DNA of 64,000 bases from Pelecanus crispus (Eukaryota > Chordata > Aves > Pelecaniformes > Pelecanidae), in assembly GCF_030463565.1 (NCBI RefSeq), contig NC_134675.1, forward strand, positions 21,907,862-21,971,861. Reading direction: 5' to 3'. The notes under the pieces are model-generated. The model did not search any database. It was not told the origin of the DNA and saw nothing but the letters and a program-made list of their open reading frames with translations. Below, piece by piece: positions 12,590-24,284 of this stretch (within the stretch, counting starts at the first letter, position 1; each line of letters opens with the position of its first letter). The translations under genes and the position numbers were made by a program.

Positions 12590-12741
12590 TTAGGAGATGT
12601 TGCCCCCCTCCTAGCTCAAGAGGGAAACTCAGGAAGTGGTCATCGTCCTCCCAGGAGAATACCTGGCAGCTATGGTTACCACTCGCCCGAAAGCCGCCGC
12701 CAGAAGGAATGCGGCGACCCAGACGGAGCTCCCGCACAAAC

Positions 12742-13110
12742 ATATTAGGAAAAATTTCTTCACAGAAAGGGTAGTCAAGCATTGGAACAGGCTGCCCAGA
12801 GAGGTGGTAGAGTCACCATCCCTGGAAGGATTCAAAAAAACGGGTAGACGTGGCACTTTGGGACATGGTTTAGTGGGCATGGTGGTGTTGGGTTGATGGT
12901 TGGACTGATGATCTTAGAGGTCCTTTTCAATCTTAATGATTCCTAGTTTTTACTTTCATTATAAATAATCCAGCCACCAAGCCAGGAAACATGAAATTAT
13001 TCCTCTACCCTTAATTGGTTTAGTGGTGGACTTGGTAATGTTAGGTTAATGGTTGGACTGGATGATCTTAAAGGTCTTTTCCAAACCTAATGATTCTATG
13101 ATTCTATGTT
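12742..13110 (+). mobile_element. CR1 LINE 3' end with double (composite) tail
   Basis: The ORF2 end words '[27 protein letters not shown]' region are seen from about 12745 to 12840. A first tail unit ends near 12940, a bridge of about 75 bp (12941-13014) follows, and a second tail unit closes with the ATTCTATG octamers at 13090-13110. The same order recurs at four other sites in this window. Upstream, 12594-12741 holds a short frame M-V-T-T-R-P-K-A-A-A followed by A-A-T-Q-T-E, which may be a CR1 5' (ORF1) remnant joined to the 3' end by internal deletion. Confidence 0.8.
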
Positions 13111-13812
13111 TTGTGCTACGTTGGTGTGATTGAACCATGTGTGTTACTGATGGGCTAGACTTTAACTACCACCATATTAAAGGATTCAGACAACTTTTGT
13201 GGCAGCATCTACAACGCTTAAACAAAAAAACCCCACACTTTTCTCCACTCTGAATGCATGAGACACATGGGAAGAGGTTGCCGTGCTCCTGCAGGAATTC
13301 TGCCACCTCTATCTGAATGAGGAAGTGGGCCTGCAACAGCCTTACAAGTTTGAGGCATCATCGGATTAAAAGTAAAACAGTATCAGAAGCTGCCTGTCCC
13401 CAGGCTGGGTGACAACAGTCTTAACTTTTCTATAAAGTGCTTAAGCAAGTATGGTGTGTATGTCAAGCACGTGAATGCGGTCCCAGGGTTGAGTACCACA
13501 AACACACAACACAGGGATCTCCAAGGGTAGGAAGTAACAGAACAGCACTACTGCACAGAATTCCAGCAAATGGCATTTACTGGCTTTAATGATTATTCAT
13601 ATCTCACTGTTAAAAGGATTACTAATGTATTACTGTGGCATGGGGTGGGGTGGTAGGTACTGACATCTCTGCTTCCTCATTAGAGCTGACCTTAAATTAG
13701 CAGAGCAGCTACAGCAGATCTTCACCCAGTACAAGACGCACATAGGCTTAAGAGAACTGAAGAGCATTAGAGGATTTTCTCTCGTTTGGGGGTGGCAGAG
13801 GGCAGGGTAAGG
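13111..13812. other. intergenic, no gene seen
   Basis: No exon or classifiable repeat is seen. Short AC- and A-runs only. Confidence 0.4.
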
Positions 13813-14056
13813 CCATGCTGGAGCAGGTCTATCTCTGAAGGCATTGTGGCCCATGGAGAAGGCCACGCTGGAACAGGTGCACCTCAAAGCGACTGTGGCT
13901 GTGGATAAGTCTATGCCGCAGCAGGTATATCCCTGGAGAGACTGTGGCGCGTAGATAAGGCTCCACTTGGAGCAGGTACTCCCCTAAGGGACTGCAGTCT
14001 GTGGATAAGTCTAAGCCGGAGCAGGGGCAAGGGGAGGAGTTCATTGCAATGTTAAA
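13813..14056 (+). repeat. ~49-bp tandem repeat, about 4.5 diverged units
   Basis: Units start at about 13813, 13863, 13911, 13961 and 14011, with a period of 48-50 bp. Each has a core like 'gctggagcaggt', then a variable CT-rich part, then 'gactgtgg' and 'tggataag'. Units are diverged from each other, so the array is old. Such arrays can occur in ERV 3' regions, but I cannot tie this one to an element. Confidence 0.65.
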
Positions 14057-14913
14057 CCCTATAAACTGGACCAAAGGGACCAGGGGTGGAGATGGCAATG
14101 GAAATACCTTTAAATTGTTGTAACCCATGATTTGAGTTGCATGTTATAGGAATTACTATAGCAGGAACCACCTGAACCAATGGAGGACAAGCCTTACAAG
14201 AGGAGAAAGCAGAGGCAATGAGGGATCTTGGAGCTTCTGGTTCCCTTCAGGCTCATTGGGAAGGACATCACACAGATGTCACTATCCGAAAAGATACGGC
14301 ACAAAGGCCAAGGAGTGGTCTGGGCTGTAGAGCAAGTGGTAGGCCAATGCAGAGACACTGAAACCCCAGGTGCCTTTGTACCATGAATCTCAGAGTAGAA
14401 GTTGGAAGGAAGTGCGGAGTTTGATTCTGTCTGAAGTGGAAGATTTTCTTTGTTCAGTGGGTTCCAGCCTGCTCCCATAGCATGCAAGGTCAGAACAGGT
14501 TTCTTTCAAAGGAGATGGCAGAAATATCTTCATATGCTGTATTTCAGCATGGGTCTATTAAAATAACAGTGACTTACATTTGCTTTCATTTCAGTGCTGT
14601 AGTTGCACAGGAATAACAGCTTCCCTATACAGCAGTGACATCAAGGGCTTCTTCATGCCCTCTGAAAAGTACATGCTGCAAGTAGCAGAAGGGAATTAAA
14701 TCAGTGTCTCAAGTTTTTTTTCTCAGAGTCTCCAGGAACTATATCCCTCCCATGTCAAAGCACATCATGGCTATATTTCATGCAAATGCTGCAATGTGTT
14801 TTCCATAGGCACATCTATTCATGCACAAGGAACTTGGTCTGAACCACTGAGACTCTGCATCAGAGAACATCAAAGCTTATTGCGAATGCTGTCCAGGGTC
14901 AGATCTGGGGGTC

Positions 14914-15138
14914 TCACTTCCTTGAAGAATTCCCAGCTAGTGAGGATGTCTTGGAGGAGGTCATGCTCATGTGGCTCTTTTGGGAGCCTGCTGGCTGGGA
15001 GGGTGGTTTCTTTTTGATCACTGGAGTTTTGTTCTTGCTTTTAAATACATTATTGGGGTTCAGCTTGTTCACAAAGGAATCAGCTTCAGAGAGGAGAGCT
15101 GTGTTGATGGTTATGGGTTTATACATGTTAAACCATTG
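14914..15138 (-). CDS. TPGS2: TPGS2 exon 7 (last coding exon)
   Basis: After a gcctttcag acceptor the frame reads Q-W-F-N-M-Y-K-P-I-T, then S-F-V-N-K-L, V-F-K-S-K-N-K and a Ser-rich tail ending S-S-R-K and TGA (14914-14916). It is intact. The Lys/Ser-rich tail is typical of the protein's C-terminus. Confidence 0.9.
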   Translation of the reverse strand, partial: QWFNMYKPITINTALLSEADSFVNKLNPNNVFKSKNKTPVIKKKPPSQPAGSQKSHMSMTSSKTSSLAGNSSRK

Positions 15139-15397
15139 CTGAAAGGCAGGGTGGTGGTGAAGGAAGAGATTAAAATCAAACTGCAACCAGACATTTCCAC
15201 CCTGTTCCCCCTCACCCCGAGACTTGATTTTAATCACACACCACTTATCAGTTTGCAGTTTACAGGACCACGCAGAGTGCCTTGTAATAAGGATACACAA
15301 GGCTCAGCTACAGCTACAGCCCTGGAACTGCCCCACATTCCAGACAGGGAAGAGGAGAACCAGACACAAACCTAACACTACCTTTCCTGCAGTGTAA

Positions 15398-15438
15398 TTC
15401 TTTTCCAACCTAAATGATTCTATGATTCTATGATTCTA
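15398..15438 (+). repeat. CR1 3'-tail fragment
   Basis: A very short insertion shows the CR1 end 'tccaacctaaatgattc' followed by repeated ATTCTATG octamers. It lies in TPGS2 intron 6. Confidence 0.7.
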
Positions 15439-15994
15439 AACCACATTTATTTAGATTCAGAGAAGCAAAAAAGATTAAAAAACCTTGGAATTTAAAAGTG
15501 CTTATAAATTGGAAACAAACTAATTGAACTTCTCAAAATATAGCCTAATATCTAATGTGTACCTGGACTTCCCTCTCCACCCTGAGAGCAGTAGGCTCTT
15601 GTTTGGTGCTATGCCCAGAAAACTGATCTAGACAAATCTTACATAGCTGTGGGGATGAACAGTTTTACATCTCCTCACTTGCCAGCAGTCATGGAAGTGG
15701 AGGTTGGCTTCAGAGTCAAGAAAGCAAAGAAATAATTGGGGTTCCACCACCTGCTTTCAGAGGTCAAAGGTAAAGCCCAACTCAGGTGAGAAAAGCAGAG
15801 TTAACACAATGTTAGTGAATTCACTAACACAAACAAATGACTGTTAACGTGCTATAGGGGAAAGGTTCATGGCCGCCCCATGGCTCACTAGGGAGGCCTA
15901 CCTGAGCCTACAGACTGCTTGTCAAAAAGTGGGAAGATGTTTTTCCAGTCTATATTTATGCAAAATACTGACAAGCTGGATCCTGCTGTCCTAC

Positions 15995-16143
15995 CTTGGC
16001 CTGGGGGCTGACCCCATAGCTGGTGAAGGCGTACTGCCACTGTGGGAGACCCAGGTGGTTAATGAGCAGGCAGCAGTAGGCTGTCAAGGTTTTGGTGAGG
16101 AAATGCCAATACAGAGCTCTGTCCAGGAATCATATCTCTGTGT
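15995..16143 (-). CDS. TPGS2: TPGS2 exon 6 with Trp-to-TGA nonsense codon
   Basis: The acceptor ccccag and donor gtagga are intact, and the length of 149 nt keeps phase. The frame reads D-T-E-I, then TGA at 16130-16132 where the family has Trp, then F-L-D-R-A-L-Y-W-H-F-L-T. It continues to S-P-Q-A-K at the donor. The single stop removes the last third of the protein. Confidence 0.88.
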
Positions 16144-16227
16144 CTGGGGAGACAACTAGAACAAAACAAACACAAATTACACTGTTGCTTTGCAGTGATA
16201 AGATCAACCCCTGGCCATTGTCAGGTG

Positions 16228-16797
16228 TGTCGTGGTTTAGCCCCAGCCAGCAGCTAAGCACCACACAGCCGCTCGCTCACTCCCCCTACCCCGATGGGAT
16301 GGGGGAGAGAATCGGAGGAGTAAGAGTGAGAAACACTCCTGGGTTGAGATAAGAACAGTTTCATAATTGAAATAAAGTAAAATAGTAATGCTAATAGTAA
16401 CAATATAATAATGGTGGTAATAATAATAATATACAAAGCAAGTGATGCACAATGCAATTGCTCACCACCCGCTGAACGATACCCAGACAGTTCCCGAGCA
16501 GCGATCACTGCCCCGTGGCCAACTCCCCCCAGTTTATATACTGAGCATGACATCACATGGTATGGAATAGCCCTTTGGTCAGTTTGGATCAACTCTTCTG
16601 GCTGTGCCCCCTCCCAGTTTCTTGTGCACCTGGCAGAGCATGGGAAGCTGAAAAGTCCTTGACTAGCATAAGCAGTACTTAGCAACAACTAAAAACATCA
16701 GTGTGTTATCAACATTACTCTCATACTAAATCCAAACCACAGCACTATGCCAGCTACTAGGAAGAAAATTAACTCTATCCTAGCCAAAACCAGGACA
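16228..16797 (-). mobile_element. solo LTR A (ERV-L-like family), minus orientation
   Basis: TGTCGTGGTTT...CAGGACA ends are flanked by a perfect 5-bp duplication AGGTG (16223-16227 and 16798-16802). A variable (ATT)n tract lies inside, and the TATA box survives on the minus strand. The CRE-like octamer reads TGATGTCA, a CpG-decayed form of the family TGACGTCA. It lies in TPGS2 intron 5. Confidence 0.93.
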
Positions 16798-16867
16798 AGG
16801 TGGGAGACACAACATACTTATCAGAAAGGCTGTAGCTTCTAAAACGCAGCATCCCTGACTAACACAG

Positions 16868-16995
16868 TTTATCCAGAGGCAGTGTGGTTTAATGGTTAGA
16901 ACATGGGGACTGAAAAGGACTTGGTTCTGCTCCCAGCCTTACTAAAAATACTTGTGCAATAGCCATTATACTCACTTTCCTCACCGTAAAATGGA
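16868..16995 (+). repeat. MIR-type SINE fragment
   Basis: The stretch has the MIR order: tRNA-like head 'gtggtttaatggttagaacatgg', a middle 'ttggttctgctcccagcc' box, and the core/tail 'ctcactttcctcaccgtaaaatgg'. It is diverged, as expected of an ancient amniote SINE. It is not a functional tRNA gene. Confidence 0.7.
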
Positions 16996-18180
16996 ACATA
17001 GAACATGCTTGGACATCAGCAACTTTGTAGTGTAAGTTCAAAGTACAATTATGGCAAACATTTGTTGCCCCACAAAGTAAAAAGCAACTAACTCAATTGT
17101 CAGTCATCTGGATTACTGAATAGAGTCTGGAAGTCAGGGAGTGTGTGCTGCCAACAAAAACACATTTTGCAAAATCTTTCCACAGTGATCAAATATTTCT
17201 CTGGTGACGACATCCTTTGAGGAAATCACCATCAGATTACCAGCATAAAAAGAAGTGATTTTACTTGGGAAATTGAGATGCTGAACATTGCCAATTAAAC
17301 ACACTGCCCCCTGTGCTGACACCAACACCTGTAAACAATGCTCCCTCCCCTTGCCCAGGTTATCCACTGCATGTGCTGAAATCACTAACACTGGAAGGCA
17401 AGAGGACAAGTAAGAAGTTTCTGCCTTGGGAGTTGTAGTCACACCCAATTAAAGACACAAGATAAAAACCAAAGGGTTTTCTTAAGAACAGGTATATCAC
17501 AATTGCAAACCCCCACACAGCGAACATACATGTATACACATACACCTAGTGACCTGTGCACTGTGTCAGATGACAACTACTTTTCAAGTGACTTGGGTGT
17601 TTCACTAATTCCTGACTGATAACAGCTTTCTGTGTATCTATCAGAAGGAACAGCTCAACTCACGTCTTTCACTCTCCTGTTCAACCCTTCCTGCCAAATT
17701 TTGACCTAGTTAGCACCTGGAGGCTCTGCATCCATGCACAAGGTGGAAGAACCAGTCTAAGTCTGTCTCAGTCAGCTAAGGACATTTTTTACCATCTACC
17801 CTTTGCTTCTAAGCAGAGTTATACCCTTTCTCATCAAAATGTAAGGGAATTGTTCCGAGACATGCAAGTAACCAGAGATATGTTAGTAGCTGAGCTCTAG
17901 CTCTCTGCATTATTTCAACATGATCGTCTGTAGGTCATATGTGAATGCTTTCCTGGTTTAGTATGCAAGTATGCTATGTATGCAGAAATCATAAGTTATA
18001 ACTCGGACTCAAACATTAAAAGGAGGGAAAATGTTAGCTCCAGTTAAGTCTCTGTAAGGTTTAGCCCCGACTAAACAGGACGTCCCAGTAAACGTTCATC
18101 TACAAATTGCAAAGATCAGAAATGTAAGATGATTCTATGTATGTGGCCTTCAGATACAATCCACAACAAGAGATGGCTAA

Positions 18181-18264
18181 CTGGTTTAGCATGCTTATAA
18201 ACAAGACAAACTTTCCCAAGACTACGAGAATCAAAGTGTGGCTTCTCTGGTTTGTCTCCATTAC
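18181..18264 (-). CDS. TPGS2: TPGS2 exon 5, internal deletion and donor defect
   Basis: After a tgttttcag acceptor the frame reads G-D-K-P-E-K-P-H-F-D-S-R-S, then jumps to G-K-V-C-L-V-Y-K. This omits about 11 residues present in the human protein. In the phase needed to join exon 6 (G|AC = Asp) the exon must end AAACCAG, but the intron then begins TT rather than GT. The nearest GT (gttagc, one base earlier) would shift the frame. Confidence 0.8.
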
Positions 18265-18499
18265 CTGAAAACAGAAAAAAAATCTTCATGAAACACATTT
18301 GGAAAACTGACTGTGACTCAGCTGCAAAAAGTCAATCTATTTGATACTTATTAATAAATCAGCTGAGGAAGAACTAAACCAAACTATTATATTTATACTT
18401 CTTGGAAAGGATTAAGTTCCCTGTGTTAAAAAAAGTAGTGAGAAAAATTTTAATCTCCAGTAGGAAAACAAACCACAGAGTCAAAATCAGATGGCTGAA

Positions 18500-18740
18500 A
18501 AAAGACATCAAGCTGCCCTCTAGTCCTTCCGTGGCATAAAGCAGTATCAGCTTTACAGATGTCACTCCTAAGAGGTGTTTGTCTAATCTTTTCTTAAAGT
18601 CCTCCAGTGTTGGAGATGCCACAATCTCCAGGCAGTCGACCCAAATCCATTGTTATCACTTAGAAGTTTTCCTCATGTGGATCCTGAATCTTCCTTGCTG
18701 CAGCTGAAGCCCTTTACTTCTGTTCTACCCACCATCCCTT
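18500..18740 (-). mobile_element. old CR1 LINE fragment
   Basis: The minus-strand frame includes the CR1 end words F-K-K-R-L-D-K-H-L-L-G-V near 18560-18610. The flank resembles the CR1 'intensive tail' zone (ctgaatcttccttgctgcagc on +). It is clearly more diverged than the other CR1 copies. Confidence 0.6.
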
Positions 18741-19821
18741 TTTTGCCCTACTCTTTCTTTTTTTTCCTAAGGAGGACAGGGAGAACATTTTATTCTTTTT
18801 CTCTTGACAGAAGACTTTGATGAACTTGGAGACATATACATTTCTTCATACATTCCAGTGTGACATCAGCGTCCTTCTCAACAGCCACACATTCTGACTC
18901 ATATTCAACTTGTGACACACAACCACTACAGAGCCTTTCTACAGGACCATTTTGGGATCATGTAGCTGCAAGTTCTTGCAGAACATAATTTTGAATTCTA
19001 ATGCTGCTGAAGAAGAAGGGGGACACAAGAGCTGTACTCTTCAGAAGAATTTTCCATGAAAGTCAGGATGAGAACTCTTGTAGGGATGTAACTTTTTCTC
19101 AGTGTACCTTATAAGTGCATCAGTGGAGGTCTGAGTGGCTAAATATAAGCAGAATTTGGCCCATTTCATTACAATGGCTAGAAGATCAGGACTGCAGCCA
19201 AGCTGGAATGTGCAAAAAGAAACTTTCAGACACATTTAGAAGCTACAAGAACTATAGAGATTCAGAGATAAGACTGAAATTAAATAGCAATTTTTTAAGG
19301 AGTCAGCATGACACCTGGCTCTGTTCTTATCTTCTTACTTCTTCCAGTCTTGTTAGACTGTAAGAGCTCTGAGAAAAGGAGTGGGCTTTTTTTCTTCTTT
19401 TTCTCTCCAAACTGCAAGATGCCCAGCATTTTTAGGCAGTCTGGAAACAGACATTTTCCAGTGCCACCTCACACTTACACGTATCTATCAGAGTTATTTT
19501 TCCAGTTCCAAAGAGTATATACAGCTGTCTGTTCACTACCAAGACAAAAACTGTTATCTTTTGTTCATGTAACACCATAAGCACACAAAAAATTTAGAAG
19601 CTGAATCACTGGAGGAAGCCTCAGTTAAAAGTTTAAATAGGGAAAAGGCAGAACAGGAGGGCTGCCAGGCTGTTAAAAGAGTATGCAAATAATACTAGCA
19701 ACTGGCAGCATTAACAATCCCCATGAGATTCACAGCATACAGGTCTACCTCTCAAGGCTGTAGGGGACAAATAGGACATATATTAGATCTGGCCCAGGAG
19801 ACAAAGAAAACCCCATCTACT

Positions 19822-20053
19822 TGTTGGGTTGATGACTGGAATGATGATCTTAGAGGTCCTTTCCAATCTTAATGATTCCTAGTTTTTACTTTCATTATAA
19901 ATGATCCAGCCACCAAGCCAGAAGGCGTGGGGTTGCTACTCTACCCTTAATTGCTTTAGTGGTGGACTTGGAAATGTTAGGTTAATGGTTGGACTGGATG
20001 ATCTTAAAGGTCTTTTCCAACCTAAACAATTCTATGATTCTATGATTCTATAC
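19822..20053 (+). mobile_element. CR1 composite tail only (severely 5'-truncated)
   Basis: The copy begins inside the first tail unit (tgttgggttgatg), then has the same ~75-bp bridge and the second tail ending in ATTCTATG octamers at 20030-20053. It contains no coding part. Confidence 0.85.
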
Positions 20054-20164
20054 TTGGAGTGACCTTTTCTGTTGCTATATCCAAGTGCTATATCCTAACA
20101 TTATCCTAACAGAGCAAAAGGGATGAGACAGAGCACATTTTCTAGCCTGTTAACAGGATCTTAC

Positions 20165-20296
20165 CTTCCTCGTCTGTGTCATCTTCCAGGTCAGCGAGAG
20201 TTGGTGAATTAGGCAGAGTGTACATAGAGGAACCTCCAAGCCGACATAGCTTCGAGACACTATTAATCACCATGGAGCCCAGGGGCATTGGAGTAT
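20165..20296 (-). CDS. TPGS2: TPGS2 exon 4
   Basis: Acceptor attgcag and donor gtaaga are both good. The frame reads P-L-G-S-M-V-I-N-S-V-S-K-L, then S-S-M-Y-T-L-P-N and P-T-L-A-D-L-E-D-D-T. The exon is intact and is the best-preserved internal exon. Confidence 0.9.
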
Positions 20297-20657
20297 CTGC
20301 AATAAGACTGATCATTAATCACATCCAGTGTCAGGAAAGCACAAGAGGTACTTCTTTTTCCTCAACACATCAACTCAACCTCTTCTAAAACGCAGAGGGG
20401 AGAAGAGATGGGTATACCCAGCAAGCCTGGACACTTAACCAAGTCAGGCTCTACAGGAGCAAAAATTAGGCTTTTTCAAACACAGAATCACACTTACAGG
20501 TGATGCGATACCATCTCAGAGCTGTGCAGGTATGAGAACTGCACTGCTGACTAAGCCTGTGCTGCAGCTGTTAGCCCAGTCCTGTGAAACTGGCTATTAA
20601 AAAACCTGGCTAGCTACAGCCACCTCCTCAAAACTCCTTTCCTTGCTGCTGCCCTTC

Positions 20658-21227
20658 TGTCCTGGTTTCGGCTGGGATAGAGTTAATTTTCTTCCTAGTA
20701 GCAGGCACAGTGCTGTGTTTTGGATTTAATAGGAGAAGAATGCTGATAACACACTGATGTTTTTAGTTGTTGCTGAGTACTGCTTATGCTAGTCAAGGAC
20801 TTGTCAGCTTCCCATGCTCTGCCAGGTGCACAAGAAACTGGGAGGGGGCACAGCCAGAATAGTTGATCCAAACTGCCCAAAGGGCTATTCCTTACCATAT
20901 GACGTCATGCTCAGTATATAAACTGGGGGGGGTTGGCTGGGGGGCAGCAATCGCTGCTCGGGAACTGTCTGGGTATCGGTCGGCAGGTGGTGAGCAATTG
21001 CATTGTGCATCACTTGCTTCGTATATCATCATTATTATTATCATTATTATACTGTTACTATTAGCATTACTATTTTACTTTATTTCAATTATTAAACTGT
21101 TCTTATCTCAACCCAGGAGTGTTTCTCACTCTTACTCCTCCAATTCTCTCCCCCATCCCATCGGGGTAGGGGGAGTGAGCGAGTGGCTGCGTGGTGCTTA
21201 GTTGCTGGCTGGGGCTAAACCACGACA
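20658..21227 (+). mobile_element. solo LTR B (ERV-L-like family), plus orientation
   Basis: TGTCCTGGTTTCGGC...AAACCACGACA is flanked by a perfect 5-bp duplication CCTTC (20653-20657 and 21228-21232). The CRE TGACGTCA, TATATAAA box, near-palindromic start region and (ATT)n tract are all present. It lies in TPGS2 intron 3. Confidence 0.94.
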
Positions 21228-22061
21228 CCTTCCTACCAGAAACCACCCCACCCATTCACAGCTTATTGGGCAGCTTGTCCTCTTCCACCTGACGTACCTG
21301 CTCAGGGTGCATCCTCTTGGCTCCCACTCCAACACAGGTTTTTATCAGTGTACCAACACGTGGGTGGGTGTTCCTGAATGAATGCTTGAGGACTTGCCAC
21401 TTGTCTCTCCTTCTAAGGACTAGTACTGTTATCAGACATCAAGTCAACAAGCACCCTGTTCAGCCACGTGCCAGTGTGAAGGGCCTCAGAAGGCACTACT
21501 GGATGCTTGCTCAAACAAGAGAGTTATGTGAGCTGCCTTGGTCTCTGTGTACACTTGTGTGCCCTGAAAACAAGACTCTTCAGAGGTTACAACACACTAA
21601 ATCCCACTTGAAACACGATGGGACTCAGTGCAGGTGCTACAGACCTGATGTCAACTGCCTCTGAAATGAAATTCCACTTCCTGAGGAAAACCCTGTATTC
21701 AACACCCATCTCCTGAAGCGAGCACTGTCCACAGCCCAATTTGACAAACTCACTTGAAGGCAATGACAGCCAGGATAACAGTGGCAAGACTCCAGTGCAG
21801 AGTGAATGAACCACCTGATTCTTGTCAAACAAGGATGGACAATAAAGCTTGGTCCTGTTCTCACTTTCACTGCTGACTCCAGAAATAACTCCAGTGTATG
21901 GACTTTAGCTGGTAGAAAGCAAAATCAGGCTCTGGCACATACATATAGTAAGAGGCCTTATCAGAGGGTGACTGCTCCTACTGCTTTATGATAGGATAAT
22001 GTGCTAAAGCTGCTTCTCTCTCCATGAACTACAGAAGGCGTCTAGGTACTAGATTTAAACT

Positions 22062-22596
22062 TATCGTGGTTTAACCCTAGCCAGCAACTAAGCACCACAC
22101 AGCCGCTCACTCACTCACCTTGCCCCAATGGGATGGGGGAGAGAATCGGAAGAGTGAGAGTGAGAAACACTCCTGGGTTGTGATAAGAACAGTTTAATAA
22201 TTGAAATAAAGTAAAATAGTAATGATAATAATAACAATACAATAATGATAATAATAATAATATACAAAGCAAGTGATGCACAATGCAATTGCTCACCACC
22301 CACTGACCGATACCCCGGCCAACTCCCCCCAGCTTATATACTGAGCATGACGTCATATGGTATGGAATAGCCCTTTGGTCAGTTTGGATCAACTATTCTG
22401 GCTGTGTCCCCTCCCAGTTTCTTGTGCACCTGGCAGAGCATGGGAAGCTGAAAAGTCCTTGACTAGCATAAGCAGTACTTAGCAACAACTAAACCATCAG
22501 TGTGTTATCAGCATTCTTCTCATCCTAAATCCAAAACACAGCACTATGCCTGCTGCTAGGAAGAAAATTAACTCTATCCCAGCTGAAACCAGGACA
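22062..22596 (-). mobile_element. solo LTR C (ERV-L-like family), minus, internal deletion
   Basis: The end reads TATCGTGG (G to A in the terminal TG). Flanks are AAACT and AAAGT, a 5-bp duplication with one mismatch. About 30 bp over the palindromic start region are missing near 22314. It lies in TPGS2 intron 3. Confidence 0.88.
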
Positions 22597-23113
22597 AAAG
22601 TACATACCTAAATCTGGGTGTCAATAGATGGCCAGTGTATTACAGAATGGCATTTATGTCATGAAGTCTTGTTTGGTTTCTAGCCAGTGTTCAGTGTACA
22701 CGTCTCTTCTGTGGAAGTCCAGCACATGCAAGCAATAGGCTTTGCCCTGTTGCATCAGGAAGGGACCTCTGATGTGCAGTCAAATTTTTTTCCTCACCAG
22801 GACATCTCTAAAATAGTCTACGATCCCATGCAGAACTGCACTCACTTATTAATTCAGAGGTCAGTTTTCTATAGTTGCTGATCAAGCTGTCTAGCAGAAA
22901 CAAACTACTTCATTTTTTTTGCGAGTTAAGGAATGGTACTAATTTTTCATTCAAAATGGCTTGGTGCATGTGCTTTTTCTCAGACTAATGCAGGGCACTG
23001 ACAGATGTGTATTGACTGTGCAGAAAATAAGTTTGAAATTAAAGAGATTCTGCAAAGGAAAGACTGGCTGCAATGAAATGAGGGTATTGGTGGAGAGGAA
23101 CACATGGACTCAT

Positions 23114-23198
23114 CATTGGTCTTCACACTCCAGGTGATCTGGAAGCCATCGGTCATCAGATAGTTCTTCAAATCCTCTGACAATACGCAGGAGTTTTT
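23114..23198 (-). CDS. TPGS2: TPGS2 exon 3, donor GT changed
   Basis: After an atttgcag acceptor the frame reads K-N-S-C-V-L-S-E-D-L-K-N-Y-L-M-T-D-G-F and W-S-V-K. In the phase required by exon 4 the exon ends AATG and the intron begins ATGAGT instead of GTGAGT. One residue is missing relative to human (K-N-F-Y to K-N-Y). Confidence 0.85.
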
Positions 23199-24284
23199 CT
23201 GCAAATCACAATCAAAGTGTTATGGGAAAATGCAGAATGTGCCTCAAACCCAAAGAACAGCTGAATATTGGTACAGAAATATTTGCCACCAAATGTTTTG
23301 CTCAACTCCAAGGTGACTCAAATCAGCTCAAATATCTCATCCTAAAACCTTGAGAGAAAACTGCATATTTCTTGGGTCTGTGCTACTGTATTAACAAAGA
23401 TGACTTGGGAAAATTTCACAAGAGCACTCAGTCATCACAAGGTTATTACAGGATTGTTCCCCAACTGAGATGACATATCATCCTTTGACACTAACAGCCA
23501 CTCCAAGATCACATATATAAGAACAATTGGCTTTTTCATATATATGGCTTACAAGAGTAGAGTTGTGCTTTAAGTGAAATCAGACTAAACCTACCTGTTC
23601 CACTAAAGCATGTATAATATTAGCACAAGGACTCTCTTCTGAGGAATTTCAGTTCCAAATAGGTGAGAGAAGCATAGACTCAATAGTTGCACATACTCAA
23701 GCAGGTTTGATGTTTCACTTAAACAGTATATGTGCAAATACACATAGAGCCAGTCTCAGAAACCCGATGGTCTGGCTTCATCCCACCAAACTTCAGCAGC
23801 TTGGCTGAGACTCCTAAACCTGCTTCCTTCTGAGCCAACAGTGAAAGAAGCAACTCCAGTGAGCTGGTGAGAGTGCTTCTAAGAACCAGGACCCTTCTCC
23901 TATACCTGTCTTGGTTGTGGAAGAAGCCTTTCTTAACTTAGAAACTTCAGCTAAGCAACAAATGTGAGTAACAACAAGAAGCCCAAAAAGCTATAGGCAA
24001 TTGCAGGCACTGCTCCTGGTGACAGGACTGGCTGCAGACCAGTGACCCTCTGTTCCTGTTGATGTGTCAAGAACACAAAATGAAACGGTACAGAAGCCTG
24101 TCAGTTTTAAGAAGACAAGCAACACGCATGACTAAAGGAGTTATCTGTTGTTTTGTTTGCGATTGTTTTAGAGAAAAAAGAGACTGAGAAAGATTGAAGT
24201 GAGTTCACATTTAAAGTATCATCAAACTCAAGACTCCAAAAGAATCAGACCCCAAAACTCAGGATAGTCTCCAATGATGCAGGT

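Larger units (their letters stand above)
14914..23198 (-). pseudogene. TPGS2: TPGS2 (tubulin polyglutamylase complex subunit 2), exons 3-7, inactivated
   Basis: Five exons on the minus strand match the order and phases of TPGS2, a non-catalytic subunit of the TTLL1 polyglutamylase complex that modifies tubulin tails. Recognised stretches include E-D-L-K-N-Y-L-M-T-D-G-F, P-T-L-A-D-L-E-D-D-T, P-E-K-P-H-F-D-S-R-S, G-L-P-Q-W-Q-Y-A-F-T-S-Y-G and Q-W-F-N-M-Y-K-P-I-T, ending S-S-R-K. Lesions: exon 3 donor GT reads AT; exon 5 lacks about 11 codons after F-D-S-R-S and has TT where the in-phase donor GT should be; exon 6 has TGA (16130-16132) for the Trp in E-I-W-F-L-D. Exon 2 is found separately at 30.1 kb on the opposite strand. 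Exon 1 was not found. Several independent defects make a functional product unlikely. Confidence 0.87.

Noticed and set aside
16237-16688. Open frames rich in Ile/Tyr runs within the LTRs (also near 20863, 29224, 46890, 53593, 60767)
   Set aside because: They arise from translating the (ATT)n tract in the LTR and have no conserved product.
16868-16940. tRNA-like sequence
   Set aside because: Box-like motifs belong to a MIR SINE head. It lacks a complete cloverleaf and acceptor stem.
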